Origin: Brucella intermedia LMG 3301
GTDB taxonomy: Bacteria; Pseudomonadota; Alphaproteobacteria; Rhizobiales; Rhizobiaceae
Assembly (NCBI RefSeq): GCF_000182645.1
Contig: NZ_ACQA01000001.1
Span: 2,540,450 to 2,604,449, forward strand
Direction of reading: 5' to 3'
Length of the DNA stretch: 64,000 nucleotides
Part shown: piece by piece, positions 25,465 to 36,298 of the stretch
How positions within the stretch are numbered: the first letter of the stretch is position 1
Layout: each line of letters starts with the position of its first letter
Notes under the pieces: generated by a model
The model's input: only the letters and a program-made list of their open reading frames with translations
Databases searched by the model: none
Told to the model about the DNA's origin: nothing
Position numbers and translations under genes: made by a program

Positions 25465-26727
25465 GTGTCGCGCAGTTCTTATCTCTTCACCAGCGAATCT
25501 GTGTCCGAAGGCCATCCGGACAAGGTTTGCGACCGCATCTCCGATGAAATCGTGGACATGATCTACAAGGAAGCGCGCCGCACCGGCGTCGATCCGTGGT
25601 CTGTCCGTGTTGCCTGTGAAACGCTTGCGACCACCAATCGCGTGGTCATCGCCGGCGAAGTGCGCGTGCCGGATACTTTCCTGAAGAAGAATAAGGATGG
25701 CACCATCGCCCATGATGCTGCCGGGCATCCGCTCATCAATCCTTCGCGTTTCCGTTCGGCGGCCCGCAAGGCGATCCGCGAAATCGGTTACGAACAGAAC
25801 GGTTTCAACTGGAAGACCGTGAAGATCGACGTGCTTCTGCATCCGCAATCCGCCGACATCGCGCAGGGCGTGGACAACGCCGCCGACCGTCAGGGCGAAG
25901 AAGGTGCGGGCGATCAGGGCATCATGTTCGGCTATGCCTGCCGCGAAACCCCCGATCTCATGCCGGCGCCGATCTATTATTCGCACAAGATTCTGGAAAA
26001 GCTGTCCGAAGCCCGCCACAAGGGTGAGGGCGACGCGGGCAAGCTCGGGCCTGACGCCAAGAGCCAGGTCACGGTGCGCTACGAGAACGGCAAGGCCGCC
26101 GAGGTTACGCAGATCGTTCTTTCCACGCAGCATCTGGATGCAAGCTGGGATTCGAAAAAGGTCCGTTCGGTTGTCGAACCCTATATCCGCGAAGCGCTCG
26201 GCGACCTTCCGATAGCCGCCAACTGCAACTGGTACATCAATCCGACCGGCAAGTTCGTCATTGGGGGACCGGACGGCGATGCCGGGCTGACCGGCCGCAA
26301 GATCATCGTGGACACTTACGGTGGTGCCGCTCCGCATGGCGGCGGTGCATTCTCCGGCAAGGACACGACCAAGGTTGACCGTTCCGCCGCTTATGCTGCC
26401 CGTTATCTCGCCAAGAACGTGGTTGCCGCCGGACTTGCCGACCGCTGCACGATCCAGCTTTCCTATGCCATCGGCGTTGCACAGCCGCTGTCGGTCTATG
26501 TCGACCTGCATGGCACCGGCAAGGTGGCCGAATCTGCGGTCGAGGAAGCGCTGCGTGAAGTCATGGACCTGTCGCCGACGGGCATCCGCAAGCATCTCGA
26601 CCTTAACAAGCCGATCTATGCCAAGACCTCATCTTATGGTCATTTCGGTCGCAAGCCGGGCCGTGACGGTTCCTTCTCCTGGGAGAAGACGGACCTGACC
26701 AAGGCTCTGAAGGCTGCGGTGGCGTAA
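25465..26727 (+). CDS. metK: S-adenosylmethionine synthase MetK
   Basis: The product is 420 residues from the GTG at 25465, chosen because AGAGGGG lies 7 nt upstream and the protein then begins [20 protein letters not shown] as in the family. His17 and Asp19 lie in the first ATP/metal motif; [15 protein letters not shown] and [19 protein letters not shown] are the other signatures. It makes SAM from methionine and ATP in the cytoplasm. The length exceeds that of E. coli MetK (384) because of an insertion around residues 80-115, common in alphaproteobacteria. It lies directly before trmB, a SAM-using enzyme. Confidence 0.97.
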   Translation: MSRSSYLFTSESVSEGHPDKVCDRISDEIVDMIYKEARRTGVDPWSVRVACETLATTNRVVIAGEVRVPDTFLKKNKDGTIAHDAAGHPLINPSRFRSAARKAIREIGYEQNGFNWKTVKIDVLLHPQSADIAQGVDNAADRQGEEGAGDQGIMFGYACRETPDLMPAPIYYSHKILEKLSEARHKGEGDAGKLGPDAKSQVTVRYENGKAAEVTQIVLSTQHLDASWDSKKVRSVVEPYIREALGDLPIAANCNWYINPTGKFVIGGPDGDAGLTGRKIIVDTYGGAAPHGGGAFSGKDTTKVDRSAAYAARYLAKNVVAAGLADRCTIQLSYAIGVAQPLSVYVDLHGTGKVAESAVEEALREVMDLSPTGIRKHLDLNKPIYAKTSSYGHFGRKPGRDGSFSWEKTDLTKALKAAVA

Positions 26728-26822
26728 CTTCCGGCGGGAAGTTGCATCTAAAACCGCTTGGCATTATGTGTGCCGACGATTTTCGAGGAGCGCGGTCTTG
26801 GATCGCGCTCTTCTGCTATTGG

Positions 26823-26868
26823 AGCACATCCCGAAAAGTGTGAAACGGTTTTCGGACTAGATGCGCGT
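26823..26868. repeat. Intergenic palindromic element
   Basis: CCGAAAA (26831-26837) and TTTTCGG (26849-26855) are the stem arms, within a longer cAT-cccgaaaa ... ttttcgga-AGATGCGCG context. The element at 49979 is almost the same over about 60 bp. Confidence 0.65.
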
Positions 26869-26914
26869 CAAAATAGATGGATAGAGCACCAGATATGATG
26901 CCCACGGATAAAGT

Positions 26915-27616
26915 ATGACCGAAGAATCTCATCCTCTGCGCGGTGCCGGAAATTTCTTCGGCCGTCGCCACGGCAAGCCTTTGCGGAGCCACCAGAAGAA
27001 CCTGTTCGAGGATCTTCTGCCGCGCCTGAAGATCGATGTCGAAAATCCGGCACCGCAGGATTTGCGCCCGCTCTTTGACGCAAAGGTTGATGCCGTGCGC
27101 CTGGAGATTGGCTTCGGCGGCGGCGAGCATCTGCACCACGAAACCGGCCGCTATCTGCAGACAGGCTTCATCGGCGTCGAACCGTTCATCAACGGCATGG
27201 CCAAGATGCTGGCGGCACTGGATGCAGAGTCGCGGCAAAACCTGCGCCTCTATGACGAGGATGCGACGGCGGTATTGGACTGGCTGCCGGATGCTTCCCT
27301 GACGGGCATCGATCTTTTCTATCCCGATCCGTGGCACAAGCGCCGCCACTGGAAACGCCGTTTCGTGAGCGACGCCAATCTGGATCGCTTCGCTCGCGTG
27401 TTGAAGCCCGGCGCGAAATTCCGTTTTGCTTCGGATATCGAACATTACGTCAACTGGACGCTCCAGCATTGTCGCCGTCACCCGGCATTCGACTGGCAGG
27501 CGGACGGCCCGTCCGACTGGAATGATGCCTATGAAGGCTGGCCGGGCACGCGCTATGAAGCAAAGGCTTTTCGCGAGGGACGCCGCGCCGCCTATCTGAC
27601 CTTTATCCGCCGTTGA
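26915..27616 (+). CDS. trmB: tRNA (guanine-N7-)-methyltransferase TrmB
   Basis: The product is 233 residues. The N-terminus carries [14 protein letters not shown], then the SAM-binding [24 protein letters not shown] and the catalytic region [19 protein letters not shown], with the Asp and basic residues of the family. It methylates G46 of tRNA. It has only a weak SD, and a palindromic element sits between it and metK. Confidence 0.95.
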   Translation: MTEESHPLRGAGNFFGRRHGKPLRSHQKNLFEDLLPRLKIDVENPAPQDLRPLFDAKVDAVRLEIGFGGGEHLHHETGRYLQTGFIGVEPFINGMAKMLAALDAESRQNLRLYDEDATAVLDWLPDASLTGIDLFYPDPWHKRRHWKRRFVSDANLDRFARVLKPGAKFRFASDIEHYVNWTLQHCRRHPAFDWQADGPSDWNDAYEGWPGTRYEAKAFREGRRAAYLTFIRR

Positions 27617-27660
27617 AGCGGCTGGGCGTAAACGGAATGAATCGAACAGCAGAAGCGGTC

Positions 27661-27689
27661 TTGAAAAAATCCGCTTCCGCTGGTATATA
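27661..27689 (+). promoter_or_regulatory. Sigma-70 type promoter for the rimP-nusA-infB operon
   Basis: TTGAAA (27661-27666), a 17-bp spacer and TATATA (27684-27689). It is one of the best promoter matches in the window. Transcription would start near 27696, giving an 80-nt leader that contains the attenuator-like hairpin. Confidence 0.7.
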
Positions 27690-27715
27690 GGCTTCAAATT
27701 CTTGGTCGTTTGAAC

Positions 27716-27747
27716 AAGAGTGGGCCCTCCCGGACCCGCTCTTTTTT
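27716..27747 (+). terminator. Attenuator-like hairpin in the rimP leader
   Basis: AAGAGTGGG (27716-27724) pairs with CCCGCTCTT (27735-27743, one G-T pair) and continues into a run of six Ts (27742-27747). It lies downstream of the promoter and 33 nt before the rimP start, so it would act on the operon's own transcript. Confidence 0.7.
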
Positions 27748-27779
27748 GTTACTTACGGCTCTGTAAAAAGGTTTATCGA

Positions 27780-28442
27780 GTGACGGAACAGGAACAGGCA
27801 ATTGAAGCCGCAGGCGCGGATGAGCGTATCATTCGCGAAACGGGCATCGATGCAAAAGTAGCAGGCATTGTGGAGCCGGTGCTCAATACGCTGGGTTTCC
27901 GCCTTGTGCGTGTGCGCCTTTCCGGCCTCAACGGCCAGACCTTGCAGATCATGGCCGAGCGTCCCGACGGCACGATGACGGTCGACGATTGCGAGCTGGT
28001 CAGCCGCACCGTTGCGCCGGTTCTCGACGTGGAAGATCCGATCAATGGAAAATACCATCTGGAGATCTCCTCTCCCGGTATCGACCGCCCGCTCGTCCGC
28101 AAGTCGGACTTCGCCGACTGGGCCGGTCACATTGCAAAGGTGGAAACTTCCATCGTTCATGAAGGCCGCAAGAAGTTCCGTGGCCGTATCGTTCTGGGCG
28201 ATGCGGAATCCGTCGTGATCGAAAGCGACCAGATTTCTTATGGCAGCGAACCTGTCGTGCGCATTCCATTCGATCTGATCTCGGATGCGCGCCTCGTTCT
28301 GACCGATGACCTGATCCGCGATGCGCTGCGCAAGGACAAGGCCCTGCGCGAAGGCCGCATTCCGGGTGACGATCTCGGTAGCGATGAAGCGGACGGGCAG
28401 TCCGACGGAGCCGCATCGGACGAAGCCGAAGATAAAGAATAA
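27780..28442 (+). CDS. rimP: Ribosome maturation factor RimP
   Basis: The product is 220 residues from the GTG at 27780. The N-terminal domain has [19 protein letters not shown] and the conserved [20 protein letters not shown], followed by [20 protein letters not shown], the family signature; the C-terminal barrel covers residues 100-165. The tail past 185 is acidic and repetitive, which is common in rhizobial RimP. RimP helps 30S assembly. It is first in the operon, 53 nt before nusA. Confidence 0.95.
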   Translation: MTEQEQAIEAAGADERIIRETGIDAKVAGIVEPVLNTLGFRLVRVRLSGLNGQTLQIMAERPDGTMTVDDCELVSRTVAPVLDVEDPINGKYHLEISSPGIDRPLVRKSDFADWAGHIAKVETSIVHEGRKKFRGRIVLGDAESVVIESDQISYGSEPVVRIPFDLISDARLVLTDDLIRDALRKDKALREGRIPGDDLGSDEADGQSDGAASDEAEDKE

Positions 28443-28495
28443 GTTTCAGGCGTCCGGCATCTTGAGGAGCCGGATGCGACACCAAGGAGAGTCCA

Positions 28496-30103
28496 ATGGC
28501 AGTCAGTGCTAACAGGCTGGAGCTTTTGCAGATCGCCGATGCGGTCGCACGCGAGAAGTCGATCGACCGCGAGATCGTTCTTGCGGCCATGGCCGATGCG
28601 ATCCAGAAGGCGGCGCGTTCGCGTTACGGCCAGGAAAGCAACATTCGCGCGGACATCAATGCGAAGTCCGGTGAGATCAAGCTGCAGCGCCTGCTCGAAG
28701 TCGTTGAACACGTCGAGGATTACGCGACGCAGATTTCACTCTTCACCGCCCGTGATCGCAACCCGGACGCACAGATTGGTGATTTCATCGCTGACCAGCT
28801 TCCGCCGATGGATTTCGGCCGTATCGCCGCGCAGTCGGCAAAGCAGGTCATCGTGCAGAAAGTGCGTGAAGCCGAGCGTGACCGCCAGTATGACGAATAC
28901 AAGGACCGTGTCGGCGAAATCGTCAACGGTACTGTGAAGCGCGTCGAATACGGCAATGTGATCGTTGATCTGGGCCGTGGCGAAGCCATCGTGCGTCGTG
29001 ACGAACTGATCCCGCGTGAAGCTTTCCGTTACGGCGATCGCATCCGCGCCTATGTCTACGACGTGCGTCGTGAACAGCGCGGTCCGCAGATTTTCCTGTC
29101 GCGTACCCATCCGTCCTTCATGGCGAAGCTTTTCACCATGGAAGTGCCGGAAATCTACGACGGCATCATCGAAATCAAGTCGGTTGCCCGTGATCCGGGT
29201 TCCCGTGCCAAGATCGCGGTCGTCTCGCGTGACGCTTCCATCGATCCGGTCGGCGCCTGCGTCGGTATGCGCGGTTCGCGCGTTCAGGCCGTTGTGGGCG
29301 AGCTGCAGGGCGAGAAGATCGACATCATTCCGTGGTCGCCGGATGCGGCTTCCTTCATCGTCAATGCGCTTCAGCCAGCTGAAGTTGCCAAGGTTGTTCT
29401 CGATGAAGATGCCGAACGTATTGAAGTTGTCGTCCCGAATGACCAACTATCACTTGCAATCGGTCGTCGTGGTCAGAACGTGCGTCTGGCTTCCCAGCTC
29501 ACCGGCTGGGACATCGACATCCTGACGGAAGACGAAGAATCCGAACGTCGCCAGAAGGAATTCGCCGAACGTTCGACCCTGTTCATGGAAGCGCTCGACG
29601 TCGACGAGATGGTCGGTCAGGTTCTGGCTTCCGAGGGCTTTGCCTCGATCGAGGAACTGGCCTATGTCGAGCCGGGCGAAATCGCCTCCATCGATGGCTT
29701 CGACGACGATACGGCTGGCGAAATCCAGGAACGCGCCCGCGAATATCTGGATCGCATCGAAAGCGAACAGGATAATCGCCGCAAGGAACTGGGCGTCGCG
29801 GATGAACTGCGCGAACTGCCGGGCATCACCACGGCGATGCTGGTGGCTGTCGGCGAAGACGGCGTGAAGACGATCGAGGACTTTGCCGGTTATGCCGTTG
29901 ATGATCTCGTTGGCTGGCGTGAACGCAAGGACGGCGAAACCGTCGCCCATAGCGGCATCTTCTCTCCGTTTGACGTTTCGCGCGTCGATGCGGAACAGAT
30001 GGTGCTGACTGCGCGTTTGAAGGCAGGATGGATCACGGAAGAAGAACTGGCATCGGCTCAGGAAGAAGAAGCCGAAGCTGGCGAAGAGGAAGCAGCTTCT
30101 TAA
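28496..30103 (+). CDS. nusA: Transcription termination/antitermination factor NusA
   Basis: The product is 535 residues. In order: N-terminal RNA-polymerase-binding domain (1-125), S1 domain (about 135-200), KH1 and KH2 (about 205-345; VGACVGMRGSRVQAVVGELQGEKID and LSLAIGRRGQNVRLASQLTGWDIDI), then two C-terminal helix-hairpin-helix repeats (DVDEMVGQVLASEGF and onward), and an acidic tail. NusA modulates pausing and termination, and could act on the hairpin in its own operon's leader. A good SD AAGGAG precedes the ATG. Confidence 0.97.
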   Translation: MAVSANRLELLQIADAVAREKSIDREIVLAAMADAIQKAARSRYGQESNIRADINAKSGEIKLQRLLEVVEHVEDYATQISLFTARDRNPDAQIGDFIADQLPPMDFGRIAAQSAKQVIVQKVREAERDRQYDEYKDRVGEIVNGTVKRVEYGNVIVDLGRGEAIVRRDELIPREAFRYGDRIRAYVYDVRREQRGPQIFLSRTHPSFMAKLFTMEVPEIYDGIIEIKSVARDPGSRAKIAVVSRDASIDPVGACVGMRGSRVQAVVGELQGEKIDIIPWSPDAASFIVNALQPAEVAKVVLDEDAERIEVVVPNDQLSLAIGRRGQNVRLASQLTGWDIDILTEDEESERRQKEFAERSTLFMEALDVDEMVGQVLASEGFASIEELAYVEPGEIASIDGFDDDTAGEIQERAREYLDRIESEQDNRRKELGVADELRELPGITTAMLVAVGEDGVKTIEDFAGYAVDDLVGWRERKDGETVAHSGIFSPFDVSRVDAEQMVLTARLKAGWITEEELASAQEEEAEAGEEEAAS

Positions 30104-30463
30104 GAAGCCTGCTGGAACAGGAGGGCCGCGTGGCTCTTACGTCTGGTTCATTTCAGGCGTAAGCTGTGCGGCTCTCGCAATTGAGTTCTGAAAAATGGCC
30201 GTCGTTCATCCGGATTGATCGGCCAGTTCGGCTTTCGAGGGCGGTGGTGGCCGTCCTGAGCATCCACCCGAAAAATCGGTTGGGATTTTCGGAAAGCGCG
30301 ATGCTTGGATTCATCGGTTTGGAGCGTCCTTTGTGCGTTTATGAGGACCCATGGCGCTCTAACGGGTTGTGGTGGGGCTTTCGCTCTGGTACAGCGCCCG
30401 CGTTGGGTCCGATGTGCGGGCAGACCGCGATGTGGCAAGACTGGAGTACGCGTGGAGCAGGAT
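30104..30463. other. 360-bp gap inside the nusA-infB operon
   Basis: No plausible coding region is seen on either strand. The gap begins with a long imperfect hairpin (30121-30176) and may contain an internal promoter or processing site for the ylxR-infB part. Confidence 0.5.
30121..30176 (+). promoter_or_regulatory. Long imperfect hairpin after nusA
   Basis: The arm GAGGGCCGCGTGGCTCTTAC...TCTG pairs with CAGGCGTAAGC...GCGGCTCTC with two short bulges, giving a stem of roughly 23 bp around a ttcatt loop. No T-run follows, so an RNase III site or stabilising structure is more likely than a terminator. Confidence 0.55.
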
Positions 30464-31066
30464 ATGAATGACAGAACCTGTATCGTCACGCGCGAAAGCG
30501 GTTCTGCCGATGTTTTGATCCGGTTCGTGGCTGGTCCCGATGGTTCCGTCGTGCCGGATCTGAAACGAAATCTGCCGGGCAGGGGATGCTGGGTCAAGGC
30601 CGAGCGCCGTCTGGTGGATGAAGCGGTCAAGCGCAAGCTTTTTGCGCGGGCGCTGAAAGAAGGTGTAACGCCGCAGGCGGATCTTGGCGCGCTGGTTGAC
30701 CAGCTGCTGACGAAATCTGCTCTCGGCAGTCTCGCTCTGGCCCGCAAGGCCGGTGCTGTGGTGTCGGGCTCCACCAAGGTGGACCAGGCGATCCGTACCG
30801 GGGCAGCCGCCATGGTGTTGCACGCAAGGGAAGCCGCTGCCGACGGCGTACGCAAGCTTGATCAGGCTCGCCGTGCCGTGGTGCATCTGGATGGTCCGGA
30901 AATCCCTTCTTTCTCTCTTTTTACGGGAGAAGAAATGGATTTGGCATTTGGGGGCGGAAATGTGATACATGCAGCCGTACTTGAAGGAAAGGCGGCAGCC
31001 GGGTTCGTAAAGCGGGCGCTTATATTGCATCGCTATCGCGGTGAAAGCGCATCGGACTCGGAGTAG
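30464..31066 (+). CDS. RNA-binding protein with YlxR (DUF448) and L7Ae-like domains
   Basis: The product is 200 residues from the ATG at 30464 (an in-frame GTG four codons upstream is possible). The N-terminal YlxR domain carries RTCIVTRESGS, IRFVAGPDG, VVPDLKRNLPGRGCWV. The second part (about 80-150), with ALARKAGAVVSGSTKVDQAIRTGAAAMVLHAREAA, resembles L7Ae/YlxQ RNA-binding proteins. So the product joins what are two genes (ylxR, ylxQ) in Firmicutes. It probably binds RNA in transcription or ribosome assembly. It precedes infB, its usual place. Confidence 0.9.
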   Translation: MNDRTCIVTRESGSADVLIRFVAGPDGSVVPDLKRNLPGRGCWVKAERRLVDEAVKRKLFARALKEGVTPQADLGALVDQLLTKSALGSLALARKAGAVVSGSTKVDQAIRTGAAAMVLHAREAAADGVRKLDQARRAVVHLDGPEIPSFSLFTGEEMDLAFGGGNVIHAAVLEGKAAAGFVKRALILHRYRGESASDSE

Positions 31067-31208
31067 AGTGCAGCTCTGGAGGGGTTTGGCAGGCCCCGGA
31101 TGGGATTGCACGTTGAAGCGGATGACTGGAGCTTTATCCAACATGACCGGGTCGCGTTGGATAATGCTCGAGTAGAGCGGCCGGAGCCGCGAAGGAAACG
31201 GAAACGTA

Positions 31209-34094
31209 ATGAGCGATAAAACGAACGACGACAAGACGCTGAGCGTTAATACGAAGAAGACGCTGACCATGAAGCGGCCAGGCGTCGAGCAGAGCACCGT
31301 GCGCCAGAATTTCAGCCACGGCCGCACGAAGGCTGTCGTCGTTGAAACGAAGAAGCGCAAATTCTCGCGGCCTGACGAGAAGCCGGAAGTCGAAGCGGCG
31401 GCCCCACGGCCTGCTGCTCCTGCCCCGGCGGCTCCTGCGCCTGCAGCCCCTGCACCGGCCCAGGCCGCACAGCCTGCCCAGGCTGCACAGCCCGCTCCGG
31501 CAGTGCGCGCGCCAGCACCTGCAACTCCGGCACCCAAGCCGGCAGCACCTGCTGCTTCGGTAACGAGGCCGCATGTCGCGCAGCAGCGCCCGATGCAGCA
31601 GCGCCCCGGTGGACAGCAGGCACAGCGCCCGCGTCCGTCCGACCGCTCCGGCATGGTTCTCAACACGCTGTCGCGCTCTGAAATGGATGCGCGTCGCCGC
31701 GCACTCGAGGAAGCACAGGTACGCGAAGTCGAAGAACGCGCTCGCGCTGTCGAGGAAGCCAAGCGTCGCGCCGAGGAAGAAGCACGCCGCGCCAAGGAAC
31801 GTGAAGAATCTGCCCGTCGCCAGGCGGAAGAGGAAGCTCGTCTCAAGGCCGAGGCGGATGCCCGCCGCAAGGCCGAGGAAGAAGCCGCCAAGCGTATGCC
31901 GCAGCCCGAAGCCCGCACCGAGCGTCGCGATGACGCGCGCCCGGCGCCGCAAGGCAATCGTCCGCGTGAGGCGGGTCGTCCTCAGGGCAGTCGCCCGCCG
32001 CAAAGTGGCCGTCCGCAACAAGGCGGACCGCGCCCGGCGCCGAGCCTCGTCGATGCTGCCCCCATTCCGGGCAAGCCGCTTCCGCAGAGCCAGCTTCGCA
32101 AGCCCGGTCAGTCGGATGACGACGATGACCGTCGCGGCGCAGTTCGTCGTGGCACCCCCGCCAAGCCGGAAGTGCGTGCACCGAAGGTTGTGAAGGGCGA
32201 AGATGACCGCCGTCGCGGCAAGCTCACTCTCACGAGCAATCTTGAGGAGGAGGGCCGTTCGCGTTCGCTTTCGGCGATGCGCCGCCGTCAGGAAAAGTTC
32301 AAGCGTTCGCAGATGCAGGAAACCCGCGAAAAGATTTCGCGTGAAGTGACCATTCCTGAAACCATCACGTTGCAGGAACTTGCCCAGCGTATGACCGAGC
32401 GCTCCGTTGACATCATCAAGTACCTGATGAAGCAGGGCCAGATGATGAAGCCGGGCGACGTGATCGACGCTGATATGGCGCAACTGATCGCTGAAGAGTT
32501 CGGCCACACCGTCAAGCGCGTTGCGGAATCGGACGTCGAAGAAGGCATCTTTGGCGTTGCCGACAACGAAGCCGCACTGGTTTCCCGTCCTCCGGTCGTG
32601 ACCATCATGGGCCACGTCGATCACGGCAAGACTTCGCTGCTCGACGCCATTCGTCATGCCAACGTCGTGTCCGGCGAAGCCGGTGGCATCACCCAGCATA
32701 TCGGTGCCTATCAGGTCGAACAGAACGGCCAGAAGATCACCTTCATCGATACGCCGGGCCACGCCGCATTCACCGCGATGCGTGCCCGTGGTGCGCAGGC
32801 GACCGACATTGCCATTCTGGTGGTTGCCGCTGACGACAGCGTGATGCCGCAGACGATTGAATCGATCAACCATGCCAAGGCGGCTGGTGTCCCGATCATC
32901 GTGGCGATCAACAAGATCGACAAGCCTGCCGCCGATCCGCAGAAAGTTCGCACTGCCCTGCTGCAGCACGAAGTCTTCGTGGAATCGATGGGCGGTGAAG
33001 TGCTCGACGTGGAAGTGTCGGCGAAGAACAAGATCAACCTCGACAAGTTGCTTGAAGCAATTCTGTTGCAGGCTGAAATCCTTGATCTCAAGTCCGATCC
33101 GACGCGTACCGCGGAAGGCGTCGTCGTCGAAGCCCAGCTTGATCGTGGCCGTGGTTCGGTTGCAACCGTTCTGGTTCAGACCGGTACGCTGCATCCCGGT
33201 GACATTCTGGTCGCGGGCAGCGAATGGGGCCGCGTGCGCGCTCTGGTCAATGACCGTGGCGAGCATGTCAAGGAAGCCGGTCCGGCAATGCCGGTCGAAA
33301 TCCTCGGCCTTCAGGGTACGCCGCAGGCGGGTGACCGTTTCGCAGTCGTTGCCAACGAAGCCAAGGCGCGTGAAATCGCCGAGTACCGCCAGCGCCTGGC
33401 GCGCGACAAGGCCGTCGCTCGCCAGTCCGGTGCACGCGGTTCGCTCGAGCAGATGATGAACCAGCTTCAGGTTTCGGGCACGAAGGAATTCCCGCTCGTC
33501 ATCAAGGGTGATGTGCAGGGTTCCATCGAAGCCATCACCAATGCGCTGGACAAGCTTGGCACCGACGAAGTTCGCGCCCGCATCGTCCATTCGGGCGCAG
33601 GCGGCATCACGGAAAGCGACGTGTCGCTGGCCGAAGCCTCCAACGCCGCGATCATCGGCTTCAACGTCCGCGCCAACAAGCAGGCACGTGACGCAGCCGA
33701 TCAGCAGGGCATCGAAATCCGCTACTACAACATCATCTATGATCTCATCGATGACGTTAAGGCAGCGATGTCGGGTCTTCTGTCGCCGGAGCGCCGCGAA
33801 ACCTTCCTTGGCAATGCCGAGATTCTCGAAGTCTTCAACATCACCAAGGTCGGCAAGGTCGCCGGTTGCCGTGTCACCGAAGGCAAGGTCGAGCGTGGTG
33901 CAGGCGTCCGCCTCATTCGCGACAACGTGGTTATCCACGAAGGCAAGCTCAAGACGCTCAAGCGCTTCAAGGACGAAGTGTCGGAAGTTCCGGCCGGTCA
34001 GGAGTGCGGCATGGCGTTCGAGAACTACGACGACATTCGCGCAGGCGACGTCATCGAAGCCTTCCGCGTCGAACACGTTTCGCGCACACTCTGA
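31209..34094 (+). CDS. infB: Translation initiation factor IF-2
   Basis: The product is 961 residues. The N-terminal region is long and low-complexity: an Ala/Pro-rich tract (about 65-125), a charged Glu/Ala/Arg coiled-coil-like tract (155-235) and an Arg/Gln/Pro tract (235-290). IF2_N lies at about 380-430. The GTPase domain starts at [19 protein letters not shown] (P-loop near residue 468), with DTPGHAAF and NKIDKP; the C-terminal domains follow and end [12 protein letters not shown]. It loads fMet-tRNA on the 30S subunit. A strong terminator follows at once. Confidence 0.97.
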   Translation: MSDKTNDDKTLSVNTKKTLTMKRPGVEQSTVRQNFSHGRTKAVVVETKKRKFSRPDEKPEVEAAAPRPAAPAPAAPAPAAPAPAQAAQPAQAAQPAPAVRAPAPATPAPKPAAPAASVTRPHVAQQRPMQQRPGGQQAQRPRPSDRSGMVLNTLSRSEMDARRRALEEAQVREVEERARAVEEAKRRAEEEARRAKEREESARRQAEEEARLKAEADARRKAEEEAAKRMPQPEARTERRDDARPAPQGNRPREAGRPQGSRPPQSGRPQQGGPRPAPSLVDAAPIPGKPLPQSQLRKPGQSDDDDDRRGAVRRGTPAKPEVRAPKVVKGEDDRRRGKLTLTSNLEEEGRSRSLSAMRRRQEKFKRSQMQETREKISREVTIPETITLQELAQRMTERSVDIIKYLMKQGQMMKPGDVIDADMAQLIAEEFGHTVKRVAESDVEEGIFGVADNEAALVSRPPVVTIMGHVDHGKTSLLDAIRHANVVSGEAGGITQHIGAYQVEQNGQKITFIDTPGHAAFTAMRARGAQATDIAILVVAADDSVMPQTIESINHAKAAGVPIIVAINKIDKPAADPQKVRTALLQHEVFVESMGGEVLDVEVSAKNKINLDKLLEAILLQAEILDLKSDPTRTAEGVVVEAQLDRGRGSVATVLVQTGTLHPGDILVAGSEWGRVRALVNDRGEHVKEAGPAMPVEILGLQGTPQAGDRFAVVANEAKAREIAEYRQRLARDKAVARQSGARGSLEQMMNQLQVSGTKEFPLVIKGDVQGSIEAITNALDKLGTDEVRARIVHSGAGGITESDVSLAEASNAAIIGFNVRANKQARDAADQQGIEIRYYNIIYDLIDDVKAAMSGLLSPERRETFLGNAEILEVFNITKVGKVAGCRVTEGKVERGAGVRLIRDNVVIHEGKLKTLKRFKDEVSEVPAGQECGMAFENYDDIRAGDVIEAFRVEHVSRTL

Positions 34095-34104
34095 TTACTG
34101 TCTC

Positions 34105-34134
34105 GCCGGGCTGCCGTAAGGCGGCCCGGCTTTT
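34105..34134 (+). terminator. Rho-independent terminator after infB
   Basis: GCCGGGCTGCC (34105-34115) and GGCGGCCCGGC (34120-34130) form a strong stem with one mismatch and a GTAA loop, followed by TTTT. It separates rimP-infB from rbfA-truB. Confidence 0.8.
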
Positions 34135-34275
34135 CATTATCCGGTCCAGAGGGTCTGACTCCCGGCTGGATTGTGGTAAGTTGCGTATTATTACGCCTGC
34201 CAATTTGTAGTCATGTTGTCGGACAGTCCTTCGCGGCTGGATGCCGATTGGCGGCTGTTTATCGAGGGTATAGCC

Positions 34276-34728
34276 ATGGCACGTTCTCCAGATCCAAAAG
34301 GCTCGGGCGGCCTTTCCCAGCGCCAGCTCCGCGTCGGCGAGCAGGTGCGCCACGCATTGGCGCAGGTGCTGCAGCGGGGGGAAATCCGCGACGATCTCAT
34401 TGCCCGCACCGTGATTTCCGTTTCGGAAGTGCGTATGTCGCCCGACCTCAAGATCGCGACCTGCTTCATCACTCCGCTCGGGGATGCCGACACGCAAGCC
34501 GTTATCAAGGCACTCGCCGCAAATGCAAAGTTCATTCGCGGACGCATGGCGCCCAGCCTCAGCCAGATGAAGTACATGCCCGAATTCCGCTTCCGGGCCG
34601 ATACCAGCTTTGACAATTTTTCCAAGATCGATGCGCTGCTCCGCTCGCCGGAAGTCGCCCGCGACCTTGGGCATCACGATGAAGAAGACCGGGAGGCAGA
34701 CAAGGCTTCCGGCAATGGAGACGAGTAA
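34276..34728 (+). CDS. rbfA: Ribosome-binding factor A
   Basis: The product is 150 residues from the ATG at 34276, preceded by GAGGG. Family features are [22 protein letters not shown] near the N-terminus, [21 protein letters not shown] and [28 protein letters not shown]. RbfA binds the 16S helix 1 region in late 30S maturation. It is 3 nt before truB. Confidence 0.95.
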   Translation: MARSPDPKGSGGLSQRQLRVGEQVRHALAQVLQRGEIRDDLIARTVISVSEVRMSPDLKIATCFITPLGDADTQAVIKALAANAKFIRGRMAPSLSQMKYMPEFRFRADTSFDNFSKIDALLRSPEVARDLGHHDEEDREADKASGNGDE

Positions 34729-34731
34729 AGC

Positions 34732-35706
34732 ATGGCAAGACGGGGCAAGAAAAAAGGTCGCCCGATATCCGGCTGGGTTATTTTCGACAAGCCGAAAGGG
34801 ATGGGATCGACCGAGGCGGTCTCGAAGATCAAGTGGCTGTTCAATGCCGAAAAGGCCGGCCATGCCGGTACACTCGATCCGCTTGCTTCCGGCATGCTGC
34901 CCATAGCGCTTGGCGAAGCGACCAAGACCGTGCCTTATGTCATGGATGGAACCAAGATCTACCGTTTTACCGTGACCTGGGGCGAAGAACGTTCCACCGA
35001 CGATCTGGAAGGCCAGCCGACCAAGACATCGGAGAAGCGCCCGTCGCGGGCGGATATCGAAGCACTGCTGCCCAATTATACTGGCGTCATTTCACAGGTT
35101 CCGCCGCAGTTCTCGGCTATCAAGATCGACGGCGAGCGCGCCTACGACCTCGCCCGTGAAGGCGAAACGGTCGAAATCCCTTCCCGCGAAGTCGAGATCG
35201 ACCGTCTGGAAATCGTGGGCATTCCGGATGCCGACCGCACCGAGTTCGAAGTCGAATGCTCCAAGGGCACCTATGTGCGCTCGCTGGCGCGCGACATGGG
35301 GCGTGATCTTGGCTGCTACGGCCATATTTCGGAGCTGCGCCGCATCGAGGTTGCCCCGTTTACGGAAGAGGATTCCGTGACGCTGGCGGAACTGGAACAG
35401 GCATGGCCGCCGCTCCCGCCGAAGGATGAGGACGGCAATATCGTGGAGCCAGCTCCGCGCCGGGATTTTTCGGCGATCGACGCATTGGTCATCGATACGG
35501 GTGCTGCACTCGACTGCCTGCCGCAGGTGGCGCTTTCCGACGATCAGGCGCAGCGCGTGCGTCTCGGCAATCCGGTGATCCTGCGCGGACGCGATGCACC
35601 TCTGGAGGCAGACGAAGCCTGTGTCACCACACGCGGAAAACTGCTCGCCATCGGCTATATCGAACATGGACAGTTCAAGCCGAAGCGGGTTTTCACAACC
35701 GGCTGA
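34732..35706 (+). CDS. truB: tRNA pseudouridine(55) synthase TruB
   Basis: The product is 324 residues. The N-terminus [17 protein letters not shown] and the catalytic motif [25 protein letters not shown] with Asp49 define the family; later motifs are [24 protein letters not shown] and [15 protein letters not shown]. It makes pseudouridine 55 in the T loop. It follows rbfA closely and has a small C-terminal domain like other TruB type II-like proteins. Confidence 0.96.
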   Translation: MARRGKKKGRPISGWVIFDKPKGMGSTEAVSKIKWLFNAEKAGHAGTLDPLASGMLPIALGEATKTVPYVMDGTKIYRFTVTWGEERSTDDLEGQPTKTSEKRPSRADIEALLPNYTGVISQVPPQFSAIKIDGERAYDLAREGETVEIPSREVEIDRLEIVGIPDADRTEFEVECSKGTYVRSLARDMGRDLGCYGHISELRRIEVAPFTEEDSVTLAELEQAWPPLPPKDEDGNIVEPAPRRDFSAIDALVIDTGAALDCLPQVALSDDQAQRVRLGNPVILRGRDAPLEADEACVTTRGKLLAIGYIEHGQFKPKRVFTTG

Positions 35707-35889
35707 CGTTTCGTTGGATGATGGCGGTGAGGTGGCAAATTGAATTGAGACTGGCATTCCTGCCAATTTTGCACTATATGCCCCTCATCGATCATGCGTA
35801 ACAGCATGTCAGATCGTGTAAATGGCCCGCGCTGGACGACATCCCGGCCCGGGCGTCTGGTTTTCCTCTCATCTAGAAAGGGTGTTACG

Positions 35890-36159
35890 ATGTCGATTAC
35901 TGCTGAGCGCAAGCAAGCACTTATCAAGGAATACGCCACCAAGGAAGGCGACACCGGTTCTCCTGAAGTACAGGTTGCCGTTCTTTCCGAGCGTATCGCC
36001 AACCTCACCGAACACTTCAAGGGCCACAAGAATGACAATCATTCGCGTCGCGGCCTCCTGAAGCTGGTTTCGCAGCGTCGTCGCCTTCTTGACTATGTCA
36101 AGGGCATTGACGAAGCGCGTTATCAGGCGCTGATCGGCCGTCTCGGCCTGCGCCGCTAA
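35890..36159 (+). CDS. rpsO: 30S ribosomal protein S15
   Basis: The product is 89 residues, the exact family length, from the ATG at 35890. Features are [46 protein letters not shown] and [40 protein letters not shown]15 binds 16S rRNA early in 30S assembly. A 183-bp gap after truB holds its own promoter or autoregulatory leader. It is followed by a terminator and then pnp. Confidence 0.97.
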   Translation: MSITAERKQALIKEYATKEGDTGSPEVQVAVLSERIANLTEHFKGHKNDNHSRRGLLKLVSQRRRLLDYVKGIDEARYQALIGRLGLRR

Positions 36160-36168
36160 GGTTGAAAT

Positions 36169-36201
36169 CGGGCGACGCCTCAAAACGTCGCCCGTTTGAT
36201 T
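36169..36201 (+). terminator. Rho-independent terminator after rpsO
   Basis: CGGGCGACG (36169-36177) and CGTCGCCCG (36186-36194) form a perfect 9-bp stem, followed by TTTGATTT. Confidence 0.8.
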
Positions 36202-36253
36202 TATCGGCATTTGGTCATGCGGATAGCCGCGAACCGATCAAATGCGACTGTAA

Positions 36254-36298
36254 GCATGTCTCCCAAGAGCGGGAACCGGTTTTGGGACGAAGACATGC
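36254..36298. repeat. Intergenic palindromic element
   Basis: GCATGTCT (36254-36261) and AGACATGC (36291-36298) are perfect arms, with an inner CCCAA/TTGGG pair around an accggt core. The element at 50162 is built the same way (CATGTCTC/GAGACATG). Confidence 0.65.

Noticed and set aside
30305..30463. An N-terminal extension of the YlxR-like protein from 30305
   Set aside because: The added residues are unlike the family, and a better SD (GGAGCAGG) precedes the ATG at 30464.
31134..34076. A 980-codon open frame on the minus strand across infB
   Set aside because: It is the antisense shadow of infB: composition follows the codon bias of the sense gene, with no domain or signal.
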